Shown here piece after piece: positions 16,942-26,376 of a stretch of DNA of 64,000 bases (its first letter is position 1; each line of letters opens with the position of its first letter). The translations under genes were made by a program, and so were the position numbers. The notes under the pieces are model-generated. The model saw only the letters and a list, made by a program, of their open reading frames with translations, was not told where the DNA came from and did no database searches. Origin of the DNA: JABDIP01 sp965250245 (GTDB lineage Bacteria; Pseudomonadota; Alphaproteobacteria; DSM-16000; Inquilinaceae); contig OZ252296.1 of NCBI GenBank assembly GCA_965250245.1, positions 3,596,001-3,660,000 of the forward strand, given 5' to 3'.

Positions 16942-18612
16942 CTATCCGATCAGGTCGATGAAGGCGTTGGTGATGGGGTAGCGGCGGTCGCGGCCGAAGG
17001 ATCGTCGGGTGAGCTTGACGCCGGGCGGCGCCTGCCGGCGCTTGTATTCAGCCCGGTCGAGCATGCGCCAGACCCGGTTGACGGTCTGCTGGTCGTGGCC
17101 GCGGGCGACGATTTCGGCGACGCCCATCTCGCGCTCGATCAGGCATTCCAGGATGTCGTCCAGCGCGTCGTAGGGCGGTAGCGTGTCCTGGTCCGTCTGG
17201 TCGGGCTTGAGTTCGGCGGAAGGCGGCTTGGTGATGATGCGCTCGGGGATGACCCGGCCGGCGGGGCCCAGGACGTCGGCGGGGTGGATCTGGTTGCGCC
17301 AGCGGGACAGCTCGAAGACCGTCGTCTTGTAGACGTCCTTCAACACCGAATAGCCGCCGCACATATCGCCGTAGAGCGTCGCGTAGCCGACCGACATCTC
17401 CGACTTGTTGCCGGTGGAGAGCACCATGGCGCCATGCTTGTTGCTGAGCGCCATCAGGGTGAGGCCGCGGGAGCGGGCCTGGATGTTCTCCTCCGTCGTG
17501 CCGGCATCGGTGCCGTTGAACAGCGGTTCCAGCATGCCGCCGAAGGCGCCCATGGCCGGCTCGATGGAGACCTCGTCCAGCCGGGCGCCGATCAGGTTGG
17601 CCAGCTCGGCCGCGTCCTCGAGGCTTTCGGTCGAGGTGTAGGGCGACGGCATCATCACGCAATGCACCCGCTCCGGGCCCAGCGCATCGACCGCGACGGC
17701 GGCGCTGAGCGCGCTGTCGATGCCGCCGGACAGACCGAGCAGGACGCCGGGAAAGCGGTTCTTGTTCACATAGTCCCGCAGGCCCAGGACCATGGCGCGA
17801 TAGATCGCCTCCAACCCGTCCGCCGGCGCGGCGCGGTCGGCGACCGTGCAGGTCCAGCCGTCGGTCTCGGGGTCGCGCGACCACGATGTGAGCATGATGT
17901 GGGTTTGGAAGGCCGGCGCCTGGGCCTTCAGTTCCTTGTCGGCACCGAGCACGAAGGAGGCGCCGTCGAAGACCAGCTCGTCCTGGCCGCCGACCTGGTT
18001 CACATAGATCAGCGGCAGGCCGCTTTCGGAGACGCGCGCCACCGCCAACGACAGGCGCTCGTCGAGCTTATCGCTCTCGTAGGGGCTGCCGTTCGGGACC
18101 ACCAGGATCTCTGCCCCGGATTCCTCCAGGCATTCGGTGACATCCGGGGTCCACATGTCTTCGCAGACCATCAGGCCGAGCCGCACCCCGCGCACATTGA
18201 TCGGCCCCGGCACCGGGCCCGCGGCAAAAACCCGCTTCTCGTCGAACACGCCGTAGTTCGGCAGGTCGTGCTTGAAGCGCATGCCGGCGACCTTGCCGCC
18301 ATCCAGTAGCAGGGCCGCGTTGTAGGTGGCGCCCTCGTGCCGCCAGGGCGCGCCGACGATCATCGCCGGGCCGCCATCGGCGGTCTCCTCGGCCAGGCGG
18401 GAGACACCGGCCTCGACCACGTCCAGGAAGAACGGCTTGAGCACGAGATCCTCCGGCGGGTAGCCGCAGACCGTCAGCTCGGAGAACACGACGAGGTCGG
18501 CGCCCATCGTAGCGGCCTCGGCCCGGGCCTCGCGCAGCCTGGCCAGGTTGCCGTCGATATCGCCGACAATCGGGTTGACCTGGGCCAGGGCGATGGCGAG
18601 TTGGTCTGTCAC
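16942..18612 (-). CDS. nadE: Glutamine-dependent NAD+ synthetase
   Basis: A 556-residue two-domain enzyme that makes NAD+ from nicotinic acid adenine dinucleotide, ATP and glutamine. The N-terminal nitrilase-type amidotransferase domain shows the catalytic triad E45 (FSELTVCGYPPED), K114 (RFKHDLPNYG) and C150 (LMVCEDMW). The C-terminal synthetase domain has the ATP-pyrophosphatase loop LGLSGGIDSAL, plus STGNKSEMSVGYATLYGDM. The start is a GTG at 18612 with AGGAGA about 8 bases upstream. The frame stays open to 18807, but the extension is low-complexity and the rest aligns from VTDQLAIALAQ. rsgA is 67 bp upstream on the same strand. Confidence 0.95.
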   Translation of the reverse strand: MTDQLAIALAQVNPIVGDIDGNLARLREARAEAATMGADLVVFSELTVCGYPPEDLVLKPFFLDVVEAGVSRLAEETADGGPAMIVGAPWRHEGATYNAALLLDGGKVAGMRFKHDLPNYGVFDEKRVFAAGPVPGPINVRGVRLGLMVCEDMWTPDVTECLEESGAEILVVPNGSPYESDKLDERLSLAVARVSESGLPLIYVNQVGGQDELVFDGASFVLGADKELKAQAPAFQTHIMLTSWSRDPETDGWTCTVADRAAPADGLEAIYRAMVLGLRDYVNKNRFPGVLLGLSGGIDSALSAAVAVDALGPERVHCVMMPSPYTSTESLEDAAELANLIGARLDEVSIEPAMGAFGGMLEPLFNGTDAGTTEENIQARSRGLTLMALSNKHGAMVLSTGNKSEMSVGYATLYGDMCGGYSVLKDVYKTTVFELSRWRNQIHPADVLGPAGRVIPERIITKPPSAELKPDQTDQDTLPPYDALDDILECLIEREMGVAEIVARGHDQQTVNRVWRMLDRAEYKRRQAPPGVKLTRRSFGRDRRYPITNAFIDLIG

Positions 18613-18679
18613 CGATCCGTCTCCTGCAAAATTCGGCGCGCACACTAGCGTATCGGCGGCCGGGGCGACATCCGCGCAG

Positions 18680-19774
18680 TCAATCCTGCTGCCCGGTTTC
18701 CTTCCGGCGGCGGCTGTGCTTGGCGATCGCCTTATACATCCGCCCCTGCTTGCGGGCCCGCAGGCGCTCCTCGCGCTTCGACGCCTCGGACTGACGCCGG
18801 GCAGCATGCGCCAGCTCGCCCTTGAGCTTCAGATAGCTATGGAAGCGGGCTTCGTCCAGCGTGCCGGACTCGACGGCGCCCCGGACCGCGCAGCCGGGCT
18901 CGGACTCGTGGGCGCAATCGCGGAACTTGCAGGTCTGCGCCAGATCCTCGATGTCGGCGAAGGCGCCGCGCAGGGCGTCCTCGTCGCCCCACATCTGCAG
19001 CTCGCGCATGCCCGGTGTGTCGATCACGACGCCGCGGCCGGGCAGGACGAACAGCTCGCGATGGGTGGTCGTGTGGCGGCCCTTGGAATCGTCCTCGCGC
19101 ACTTCGCCGACCGCCATTGCCTCGGCTCCCAACAGGCGGTTGACCATGGTCGACTTGCCGACGCCCGACGAGCCGATGAAGGCGACGGTGCGGCCGTCCC
19201 GGATGTAGCCCTCGACGGCGTCGAAGCCCTCGCCCTGCTTGGCGCTCAGCGTGTGGATGTCGACACCCATGGCGACCGCCTCGACCTCGGTCCGTTGCGC
19301 CTGCGGGTCGTCGCTGAGATCGGCCTTGTTGAGCAGCACCACGGGGTCGGCGCCGCTGTTCCAGCACAAGGCCAGATAGCGTTCCAGCCGGCGCAGGTTG
19401 AAGTCGTCATCCAGCCCCATGACGATGAACGCGGTGTCGATATTGGCCGCCACCACCTGCGCTCCGGTGACGGTGCCGGCGCGCTGCCGGGCGAAGCCGC
19501 CGCGGCGTGGCAGGAGCGCGTGGATCGACGCGGTTTCCCCGGCCTCATGCGGCAACAGGGCGACCCAGTCGCCGACGGCCGGCCGGTCCTGGTCCTCCGC
19601 CCCGCCGGGCCGGAACCGGCCGGAAAGCTCGGCCATGACCGTGTCCCGTGCGGTCATGACGAAGTAGCTGTAAGGGTCCTGGCGCACGACCCGAGCCGGG
19701 ACCAGGTCCGGCAGGTCGAGCGCCTTCAGATGTTCGTTGAATTCGGGGATCCACCCCAAGGCGTCCAATGTCAT
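18680..19774 (-). CDS. rsgA: Ribosome small subunit-dependent GTPase A
   Basis: A 364-residue circularly permuted GTPase that assists late 30S maturation. An N-terminal OB-like domain is followed by permuted GTPase motifs in the order G4 (LLNKADL), G5 (TLSAKQGEG), G1 (FIGSSGVGKSTMVN) and G3 (DTPGMREL). A zinc-binding region follows with CKFRDCAHESEPGC. The C-terminal tail is very basic (RKQGRMYKAIAKHSRRRKE), fitting rRNA contact. The start at 19774 gives the family-like MTLDALGW. It is the first gene of a minus-strand run with nadE and the exported protein. Confidence 0.95.
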   Translation of the reverse strand: MTLDALGWIPEFNEHLKALDLPDLVPARVVRQDPYSYFVMTARDTVMAELSGRFRPGGAEDQDRPAVGDWVALLPHEAGETASIHALLPRRGGFARQRAGTVTGAQVVAANIDTAFIVMGLDDDFNLRRLERYLALCWNSGADPVVLLNKADLSDDPQAQRTEVEAVAMGVDIHTLSAKQGEGFDAVEGYIRDGRTVAFIGSSGVGKSTMVNRLLGAEAMAVGEVREDDSKGRHTTTHRELFVLPGRGVVIDTPGMRELQMWGDEDALRGAFADIEDLAQTCKFRDCAHESEPGCAVRGAVESGTLDEARFHSYLKLKGELAHAARRQSEASKREERLRARKQGRMYKAIAKHSRRRKETGQQD

Positions 19775-20176
19775 TGCAGCCCTTGGCGTCCGCCACGCGG
19801 ACGCGCTTCCGATCTGTGGATACTGTCGGAGATTCCGGACCGGGTCCGGACGCGTTCGCTGCCCGGCCGCCGGAGCGATCCGGCGCCGGCCTCAAGGCCG
19901 AAGGGCGCGACGGTCTGGGCTATTGGACAAGCATGAGCGGGGTGTCTAGCACGGCAGGCCGCCCGCCGACAATGGCGGCCGAATTGGGTCTCGTGCCTGG
20001 AACAGGGTGGTGGCCGTGAAGCCGAAGCCCTCACCCGGCCTGCCTGCGGCAGTCCACCCTCTCCCAGTGGGAGAGGGTACGTTGCGGCGACCGCGCTCAA
20101 CCCTCTCCCTCTGGGAGAGGGTGGCGAGCGCAGCGAGCCGGGTGAGGGCAGTGCTGCGCTCGCCAAACATCGGGCA
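19775..20176. other. 402-bp intergenic region without a supported gene
   Basis: The region lies between rsgA and the SAM hydrolase gene, which are both on the minus strand. It should hold the rsgA promoter next to 19775, though no clear -10/-35 pair stands out. It also contains the REP-like element at 20028-20148. Short open frames here are low-complexity and arise from the repeats. Confidence 0.7.
20028..20148. repeat. REP-like intergenic repeat with two GGGAGAGGG hairpins
   Basis: The outer inverted repeat is CCCTCACCCGGC at 20028-20039 with GCCGGGTGAGGG at 20137-20148. Inside lie two short hairpins of nearly identical sequence, 20056-20078 and 20100-20122 (ACCCTCTCCC paired with GGGAGAGGGT). 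This layout is a common dispersed palindromic element of GC-rich Proteobacteria. It could stabilise or terminate transcripts. It carries no coding sequence. Confidence 0.8.
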
Positions 20177-21109
20177 TCAGAACTTCGTCACCTCGACCCG
20201 CCATTCGGGGCCGGAGCTGACGCCGTGGGTGCCGGCGAAATTGCCCCAGTTGATGGCGAAGGACACGTTGTTGATGCTGTTGAGATAGACCAGCGGATCG
20301 TCCTGCGGCACGTCGCCGAAGGTCGACACGTAGGGGATCTTGGCGTCATAGACCAGATCCTCGCCGTTGAAGATCTTCACGCCAACGTCGGTCCCCTTCT
20401 CCACGCCGAGCTGGTTGAAGGTGTCGCGGTCGATGTTGGTCCAGACATTGCCGTACTGCACGTCCAGGATCGGGATCGTGCCGGTTACGGTCGAGCCCTC
20501 GACGGCCGCCTGCTGGTAGTCCAGCCGGTGCACCGCCGGCGGCAGTTCCGGGCCGATCTCCTCGAAGGCCGCCCGACCCGAGGCGATGTAGGCGGCGGTG
20601 TAGGAATACACGTCGCGGCCGTGGAAGGTGTAGGACTGCTCCGACCCGGCCAGACGGTACCGGCTCTCGTCGATCTCCCGCACCGCGGCGATGCCGAGCG
20701 TGTCGGCCACCAGGGTCAGCGTGCCGTTGTCCGGCGAGACGAAGTAGTGGCCGGACTCGGTCTTCAGCACCACCGACTTGCGATCGGTGCCGACGCCGGG
20801 GTCGACCACGGACACGAACACCGTGCCCGGCGGCCAGTAGGTCGCCGTGGTGTTCAGGCGGTAGGCCCCTTCCCAGATGTTGAACGGCGGAATCTCATGG
20901 GTCAGGTTCTCCAGCCGCAACGTCGGGTCGACCGAGGTGGCGACCCCGCGCATGGCCGAGACCGCGCCGTCCTTCAGCCCGAAATCGGACTGGTAGACGA
21001 CGATCCCGTTGGGTTCCTCCGCCTGTGCGGGCATCGTCACCGCCGCGTACAGCAGGGCCGCGGTCCAGGCCGAGGCCAGCGTCATTCCCAAAATTTTCAT
21101 CGGACCCAT
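20177..21109 (-). CDS. Exported SAM hydroxide adenosyltransferase (DUF62 family)
   Basis: A 310-residue member of the SAM hydrolase / chlorinase-fluorinase-like family, which splits S-adenosylmethionine to adenosine and methionine with water. Family motifs visible are VYQSDFGLKDGAVSAM near the N-terminus, VVDPGVG, SPDNGTL, TFHGRDVYSYTAAYIASG and the C-terminal-domain QYGNVWTNID. An N-terminal signal peptide precedes the domain (about MGPMKILGMTLASAW to PAQA), so the protein should be periplasmic, which is unusual for a SAM-consuming enzyme. The ATG at 21109 has GGAGG 6 bases upstream; ATG at 21100 is the alternative. It is divergent from the SAM methyltransferase gene. Confidence 0.88.
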   Translation of the reverse strand: MGPMKILGMTLASAWTAALLYAAVTMPAQAEEPNGIVVYQSDFGLKDGAVSAMRGVATSVDPTLRLENLTHEIPPFNIWEGAYRLNTTATYWPPGTVFVSVVDPGVGTDRKSVVLKTESGHYFVSPDNGTLTLVADTLGIAAVREIDESRYRLAGSEQSYTFHGRDVYSYTAAYIASGRAAFEEIGPELPPAVHRLDYQQAAVEGSTVTGTIPILDVQYGNVWTNIDRDTFNQLGVEKGTDVGVKIFNGEDLVYDAKIPYVSTFGDVPQDDPLVYLNSINNVSFAINWGNFAGTHGVSSGPEWRVEVTKF

Positions 21110-21242
21110 CCTGCGCCTCCATTGGATTCTGATTTCGCGCGAGGCGGAATGATTCCACACTCCGCCGGACGCGGCGAGGCTTTCGGTGCCGGCCGCACGG
21201 CTCAGGGCCCCGCCGGGCCCGCTCTTGAGGAAGCGGCCGCAG

Positions 21243-21743
21243 ATGGGCCTCGACAAGACCAGCCAGCTCGATCGCATGATCGCCCGCCTCTCCGCCCAGC
21301 GCGACCATCTGGAAGCGGCGGCGATCGCCATCCACGACGTGCCGGGCCCGGTGCTGGAGATCGGGCTGGGCAAGGGGCGCACCTATGACCATTTGCGCCT
21401 GCTGTTCGCGGACCGCGAGATCTTCGCCTTCGACGGCAGCGTGCATGCCCCGCCGAGCCGGGTGCCGGACGCGGATCACCTGTTCGTCGGAAACTTTCGC
21501 GAGACTCTCTTGGCTGCCGCGGACCGGCTTCCCGGCCCGGCCGCCCTGGCCCATGCCGATTTCGGCAGCGAGGACCGGGACCGGGACGCGGAGCAGGCCA
21601 CATGGCTCGGCCCGCTGATCGATGGTCTGATGGCGCCGGGCGGCGTGGTGATCAGCGACCGGTCGCTGAGCGTCGGCGGCTGGTCGGTGATCGACCGACC
21701 GCAGGGGGCTTGGGCATACTTCATGTGGCGGGTGGCCAGATAG
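21243..21743 (+). CDS. Small class I SAM-dependent methyltransferase
   Basis: A 166-residue Rossmann-fold methyltransferase. Motif I is VLEIGLGKGRTYDHL (about 35-49), followed by the acidic residue of REIFAFDGSVH for ribose binding. LMAPGGVVISDR forms the late strand. The short size and the RVPDADHLFVGNFRETL stretch fit the small Methyltransf_17-like group. The ATG at 21243 has GAGGAAG upstream; the frame is open from 21186. Substrate unknown. It lies between a SAM hydrolase gene (divergent) and purine-nucleoside phosphorylase (same strand, 57 bp downstream). Confidence 0.75.
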   Translation: MGLDKTSQLDRMIARLSAQRDHLEAAAIAIHDVPGPVLEIGLGKGRTYDHLRLLFADREIFAFDGSVHAPPSRVPDADHLFVGNFRETLLAAADRLPGPAALAHADFGSEDRDRDAEQATWLGPLIDGLMAPGGVVISDRSLSVGGWSVIDRPQGAWAYFMWRVAR

Positions 21744-21800
21744 GCGGACACGCGCCTGGTGGCGCCACTCTGACCGAACAGCCTGGGGAGGACCGATCGC

Positions 21801-22520
21801 ATGACACCGCATATCGAGGCCGCGGCGGACGATTATGGAGAGATCGTCCTGCTGCCCGGCGACCCGCTGCGCGCCAAATGGATCGCCGAGACGTTCTTCG
21901 ACGACGCGCGCTGCGTGAACCGGGTGCGGAACTGCCTGGGCTTCACCGGCTTCTACGAAGGCACGCGGGTCAGCGTTCAGGCGACCGGCATGGGACAGCC
22001 GTCGCTGTCGATCTACGTGACCGAATTGCTCACCAAATATGGGGTGAACACGCTCGTTCGCGTGGGAACCTGCGGCGGTCTGAACGAACGCGTTGAGATA
22101 CGCGACACCATCATCGCCATGACCGCCTGCACGGACAGCGGCATGAACCGGGCGACATTCGGCCAGTTCGATTTCGCGCCGGCGGCGGATTTCGGGTTGT
22201 TGCGCCGCGCCGTCGCGACCGCCGAGCGGCTCGGCAAGCGCCATCACGTGGGCACGATCGTGTCCGGCGACACCTTCTACAACGAGGACGGCATCGCGGT
22301 TTACGACCGGCTCAGGACCCATGGCGTTCTCGGCGTGGAGATGGAGACAAGCGCGCTCTACACGCTGGCCGCCAGGCACGGCGCGCGCGCCCTGTCCATC
22401 TGCGCCATGAGCGACTGTCTGCTGACCGGCAAGGAGATCGATTCCGGCGAGCGGCAGTCGACACTGACCGACCTGGTGGAACTGTCGCTGAAAACGGTCG
22501 CGGGCGCCCAGCCGGACTAG
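21801..22520 (+). CDS. deoD: Purine-nucleoside phosphorylase, DeoD type
   Basis: A 239-residue hexameric-type phosphorylase that splits purine nucleosides with phosphate into base and (deoxy)ribose-1-phosphate. It aligns closely with DeoD: LLPGDPLRAKWIAETF phosphate-binding loop, GMGQPSLSIY, RVGTCGG, the substrate-binding GVEMETSALY, and the catalytic Asp in AMSDCLLT. The segment after that Asp reads CLLT where E. coli has HIRT, so substrate preference may differ. The conserved Arg in GERQST is present. ATG at 21801 with GGGGAGG upstream. With the neighbouring SAM hydrolase it could process adenosine, though the hydrolase looks periplasmic. Confidence 0.93.
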   Translation: MTPHIEAAADDYGEIVLLPGDPLRAKWIAETFFDDARCVNRVRNCLGFTGFYEGTRVSVQATGMGQPSLSIYVTELLTKYGVNTLVRVGTCGGLNERVEIRDTIIAMTACTDSGMNRATFGQFDFAPAADFGLLRRAVATAERLGKRHHVGTIVSGDTFYNEDGIAVYDRLRTHGVLGVEMETSALYTLAARHGARALSICAMSDCLLTGKEIDSGERQSTLTDLVELSLKTVAGAQPD

Positions 22521-22538
22521 GCGCCAGGCCGGGCCGGG

Positions 22539-23684
22539 CTAGTTGCCCGAGGGGACCTGCCAGATCCTGGCGGTCCAGTCCGAGGACGAGGTGGCAACCA
22601 TCGTTCCATCGGGGCTGAACACCACATCGCTGAGCGGCCCGGTATGGCCCTCGAGCACCGCAAGGACCGCGCCCGTCTCCGCATCCCAGATGCGCGCGGT
22701 GCCGTCCACCGAGGCGGTGGCGACGCGGCGTTCATCCGGGCTGAAGGAGGCCCAATAGACGATATCCGAGTGGCCGGTGAATATGGTCAGCGACCGGCCG
22801 GATTTGGCGTCCCAGAGCCGCGCGGTGCGGTCGTCGGACCAGGACAGAACGCGGTCGCCGCCCGATCCGAACACCGCCCCGCCGATGAAATCCGAATGGC
22901 CGTGCAACGTGGCCAGCGGGCTGCTGGCCGAAGCCGGCCAGACCCACAGCGTGTCGTCGTAGCGTGAGGCGACGAACCACGGACCATCGGCTCGGAACAC
23001 CACGTCCTCGGGCTCGGAATCCGACAGCACATAGTCCTGGACCATCCGCCGGGGGTCGACATCCCAGAGGATCAACCGGGAGGTGTTCGCGAAGGTGACG
23101 GTCTGCCTGCTGTCGGGGCTGAAGCGGGCATACCAGACGATGTCCCGGTGCCCTTTCAGGACGCTGAGCTGACGACCAGTGCGGACATCCCATACGCGCG
23201 CCGAATGATCATCCGAAGAGGTCACGGCCAGGCGGCCGTCGGGGCTGAACTCGATCTCGTTCACGCCCTGGCGATGGCCGCTGAGGATCGCTATGGACTC
23301 GCCGGTCACGCCATCCCAGAGCCGCGCGGTCCCATCCGCCGAGGCCGTCGCCGCCATCCGGCCGTCGGGGCTGAACACCACCCAGTTGATGAGGTCGGCA
23401 TGGCCGCGGAGCACGGCGATCAGATCGCCGGTCCGGCTGTTCCACAGACGCGCGGTGCCGTCGCCGGATGCCGTCAGCACCCGTTGGCTGTCGGGACTGA
23501 ACGAAGCGATGAAGACGGCGTCGGAATGGCCGCTGAGAACGAGGCTCTCCTGCGCCCGCAGCGTGCCGGTCCACCCAACCGCCAGAACGAAGAGAACGGC
23601 GGCAGTCGCGGCCGATCGGAGGACCGTCGACAGCGCCAATCCAAGCGCACCGAAAGGAAGTGTGTCGAACCGAACGCTTCGCAT
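22539..23684 (-). CDS. Exported WD40 repeat protein, eight-blade beta-propeller
   Basis: A 381-residue protein. A basic N-terminus and a hydrophobic segment (AATAAVLFVLAVGWTGTLRA) form a signal peptide or anchor. Eight WD40 units follow, each with GH near the start and a W-D pair near the end (for example VLRGHADL ... ARLWDGVTG). Unit five is degenerate and lacks the GH. The count predicts an eight-blade propeller in the periplasm. Such domains are protein-interaction platforms; no enzymatic domain is fused. It converges on deoD 18 bp away. Binding partner unknown. Confidence 0.85.
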   Translation of the reverse strand: MRSVRFDTLPFGALGLALSTVLRSAATAAVLFVLAVGWTGTLRAQESLVLSGHSDAVFIASFSPDSQRVLTASGDGTARLWNSRTGDLIAVLRGHADLINWVVFSPDGRMAATASADGTARLWDGVTGESIAILSGHRQGVNEIEFSPDGRLAVTSSDDHSARVWDVRTGRQLSVLKGHRDIVWYARFSPDSRQTVTFANTSRLILWDVDPRRMVQDYVLSDSEPEDVVFRADGPWFVASRYDDTLWVWPASASSPLATLHGHSDFIGGAVFGSGGDRVLSWSDDRTARLWDAKSGRSLTIFTGHSDIVYWASFSPDERRVATASVDGTARIWDAETGAVLAVLEGHTGPLSDVVFSPDGTMVATSSSDWTARIWQVPSGN

Positions 23685-23806
23685 GACGCCCCCGCCTTCT
23701 CCATGAACGACGGCATCATGGGCGCCGACCGTTAAAGAAGGATTTGCCGAAAACGAATATCGACGGACCTAAACTTCAACTTCTGCGCGAACCATACCAT
23801 CGCGGC

Positions 23807-24943
23807 CTATTCGGGTGGATGGCGCAAGAGGAACTCGCGGCCGACCTTGACCCGCGGCTGGCCGTCATATTCTACGATATCGGCTGTCGCATAGGTCTCA
23901 CTCCAGCGCTCCGGCAGGTAGCTGCCGGTGCCGACCACGTCGATCGGCGCCTGGGCCAGCGCCATGACCCGGCATTTTGCGGGGTTGAAGCCGCTGGAGG
24001 CGACGATCCGGACCTTGTCGAAGCCGGCCTCGTCGAGACGGTCACGGAGAAAATGGACAGCGGCGGCGGAGACGCCAGGGCCGATCAGGTAGCGCAGCTC
24101 GGTCTCGTCGCGATAGCCGCGGATCGCCGCCGGGACGTGGCGCTCGAGGACGGCGTAGGAGCTTGGCGGGTCGAGCCCTTCGAGATAGCGGCCGCCCGGC
24201 GTGTCGATGCGGACGCTGAGCTCGCCGGCGGCGGCCAGGTCGGAGAAACGCCGGCAGACATCGAGGCTGTCGGTCACCTCCTGGCCGAAATAATCCACCA
24301 GCACGGTCAGCGGCGTGTCCGGCTGCGCCTCGTGGAACATCTCGGTCGCCCGCACCGTCGAGTTGGCGTAGCCGATCAGGGCGTGCGGCATGGTGCCGAA
24401 GCCCTTCTCCTGGCCGAAGAAATGCGCCGTGGCGTCGGTGGCGTTGCCGATGAAGCCCTTCGCACCCACCTTGCGGCGGGCGCGCTCCGACCCGACGCTG
24501 GCGGCATAGGCCATCATCTCGGCCATCTCCATGCCGGCGCAGTGGCGGGCATCCATGGCCAGGAAGCCGACGCCGGGCAGGTCGGTGCACATGGTGTAGG
24601 CGTTGTAGGCCGCCACGCAGCACGGGCCGATCTTCTGCAGCAGCAGCGTCTCGGTGTCGATGAGGTGGTAGAGCGGGCCAGTGACGTACATCAGCGGCTC
24701 GCCGGCGCCGACCCATTTGCCCTCGGCATAGCGCAGGTCGATGTCGACCTCGACCCCGCGTTCAGCCGCAACCTGCCTCAGCCAGTCGATCGCAAGCCGG
24801 GGGGCGCAGACCACCGGGCGGCGCATGAAGATGGCGTAGGTCGCGGTGCAGTCGCCGAAGCGGCCGACGGTCTCCCGGGTCCGGGTGAAGTACTTGTCGG
24901 TCCACTCCGGCAGGTCGCCCGCGGTGGGCTTCATCGCTGTCAT
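23807..24943 (-). CDS. pncB: Nicotinate phosphoribosyltransferase
   Basis: A 378-residue enzyme of the NAPRTase family, which joins nicotinate to PRPP in NAD+ salvage. Visible family segments are WTDKYFTRTRETV at the start, VTGPLYHLIDTETLLLQKI, SVGSERARRKVGAKGFIGNATD, the ALIGYANSTVRA His-region equivalent, and the C-terminal SSGFNPAKC and DVVGTGSYLPE. The ATG at 24943 has GAGG about 9 bases upstream. DAHP synthase starts upstream on the same strand, with 44 bp between. The window's nadE makes NAD+ from the same nicotinate branch but is in a separate transcription unit. Confidence 0.88.
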   Translation of the reverse strand: MTAMKPTAGDLPEWTDKYFTRTRETVGRFGDCTATYAIFMRRPVVCAPRLAIDWLRQVAAERGVEVDIDLRYAEGKWVGAGEPLMYVTGPLYHLIDTETLLLQKIGPCCVAAYNAYTMCTDLPGVGFLAMDARHCAGMEMAEMMAYAASVGSERARRKVGAKGFIGNATDATAHFFGQEKGFGTMPHALIGYANSTVRATEMFHEAQPDTPLTVLVDYFGQEVTDSLDVCRRFSDLAAAGELSVRIDTPGGRYLEGLDPPSSYAVLERHVPAAIRGYRDETELRYLIGPGVSAAAVHFLRDRLDEAGFDKVRIVASSGFNPAKCRVMALAQAPIDVVGTGSYLPERWSETYATADIVEYDGQPRVKVGREFLLRHPPE

Positions 24944-24987
24944 GTCCGATCACCTCAGCTGACAGGAAGCGGCCCTTGGGCCCTCGC

Positions 24988-26376
24988 CTATTCGGCGGCC
25001 GCGTTGCGGCGGGCCCGGTCGCGGTCGGCACGGTCTTCCTTCAGCTTCTCGGCGATCAGGAAGGCAAGCTCCAGGGCCTGCGTCGCGTTCAGGCGCGGGT
25101 CGCAGGCGGTGTGATAGCGCAGCGACAGCCCGTCATCGGTAATCGCCTGGGCGCCGCCGGTGCACTCCGTCACCTCCTCGCCGGTCATCTCGAAATGCAC
25201 GCCGCCGGGCTGGGTGCCCTCGGCCTGGTGCATGTCGAAGAAGCTGCGGACCTCGGCCAGGATGCGATCGAAGGGCCGGGTCTTGTAGCCGGAGGAGGAT
25301 TTGACGGTGTTGCCGTGCATGGGGTCGCAGGCCCAGACCACCGTCCGGCCCTCCTGCTTGACCCGGCGCAGCAGCGGCGGCAGGCCCTCATGCACCTTGT
25401 CGGAGCCCATGCGGGCGATCAGGGTCAGCCGGCCGGGCTCGTCCTCGGGATTGAGGATGTCGATCAGTCGGATCAGCTCGTCCGGGTCGAGGCTGGGGCC
25501 GCATTTCAGGCCGATCGGGTTCTTCACACCGCGCAGGAACTCGACATGGGCGCCGTCGGGCTGGCGGGTGCGGTCGCCGATCCACAGGAAATGGGCCGAA
25601 ACGTCGTACCAGTCACCCGAGGTGCTGTCGATGCGGGTCAGGGCCTGCTCATAGGGCAGCAGCAGGGCCTCGTGCGAGGTGTAGAACTCGGTCTCGCGGA
25701 TCGGCGGCGTGGTCTCCGAGGTGACGCCGCAGGCGGCCATGAACTGCAGCGCCTCGTCGATGCGGTTGGCCATGTCCTCGTAGCGCTCGCCCTGGGCGCT
25801 GCGGCCGACGAAGCCGAGATTCCACTGATGCACCTTGTGCAGGTCGGCATAGCCGCCCTGGGCGAAGGCGCGCAGCAGGTTGAGGGTCGAGGCGGCCTGG
25901 TTGTAGGCGCGCACCATGCGATCCGGGTCCGGGATACGGGACTCCGCGTCGAACTCGAAGCCGTTGATGATGTCGCCGCGGTAGGACGGCAGCTCGGTGC
26001 CGTCGATCGTCTCGGTCGGGGCGGAGCGCGGCTTGGCGAACTGGCCGGCGACCCGGCCGACCTTCACCACCGGCGTCGAGCTGCCGAAGGTGAGCGCGAC
26101 GGCCATCTGCAGCATGACCCGGAAGGTGTCGCGGATCTTGTCGGGATGGAACTCCGCGAAGCTCTCGGCGCAATCGCCGCCCTGCAGAAGGAACGCCTCG
26201 CCGCGCGTGACATTGGCCAGGCTCGCCTTCAGCGAGCGCGCCTCGCCAGCAAACACCAGCGGCGGGTACTTGGCGAGTTGGGTTTCCGCGGCGGCCAGAC
26301 CGGCCGCGTCCTGGTAGTCCGGCATCTGCTTCGCCGGCTTCGACCGCCAGCTTTCCGGGGTCCAACGATCCGCCAT
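24988..26376 (-). CDS. 3-deoxy-7-phosphoheptulonate (DAHP) synthase, class II
   Basis: A 462-residue class II (plant/actinobacterial type) DAHP synthase, the first step of the shikimate pathway (PEP plus erythrose-4-phosphate). Diagnostic segments are [17 protein letters not shown] at the N-terminus, [12 protein letters not shown] with the metal-binding Cys, [47 protein letters not shown] and the final [18 protein letters not shown]. The ATG at 26376 has a full AGGAGG about 9 bases upstream. No attenuator-like leader peptide rich in aromatic codons is visible in the 205-bp upstream region. It is transcribed towards pncB. Confidence 0.95.
   Translation of the reverse strand: MADRWTPESWRSKPAKQMPDYQDAAGLAAAETQLAKYPPLVFAGEARSLKASLANVTRGEAFLLQGGDCAESFAEFHPDKIRDTFRVMLQMAVALTFGSSTPVVKVGRVAGQFAKPRSAPTETIDGTELPSYRGDIINGFEFDAESRIPDPDRMVRAYNQAASTLNLLRAFAQGGYADLHKVHQWNLGFVGRSAQGERYEDMANRIDEALQFMAACGVTSETTPPIRETEFYTSHEALLLPYEQALTRIDSTSGDWYDVSAHFLWIGDRTRQPDGAHVEFLRGVKNPIGLKCGPSLDPDELIRLIDILNPEDEPGRLTLIARMGSDKVHEGLPPLLRRVKQEGRTVVWACDPMHGNTVKSSSGYKTRPFDRILAEVRSFFDMHQAEGTQPGGVHFEMTGEEVTECTGGAQAITDDGLSLRYHTACDPRLNATQALELAFLIAEKLKEDRADRDRARRNAAAE

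Noticed and set aside
20028..20148. Possible CRISPR array at the GGGAGAGGG repeats
   Set aside because: There are only two short palindromic repeats with no regular spacers, and no cas genes. It fits a REP-like element.
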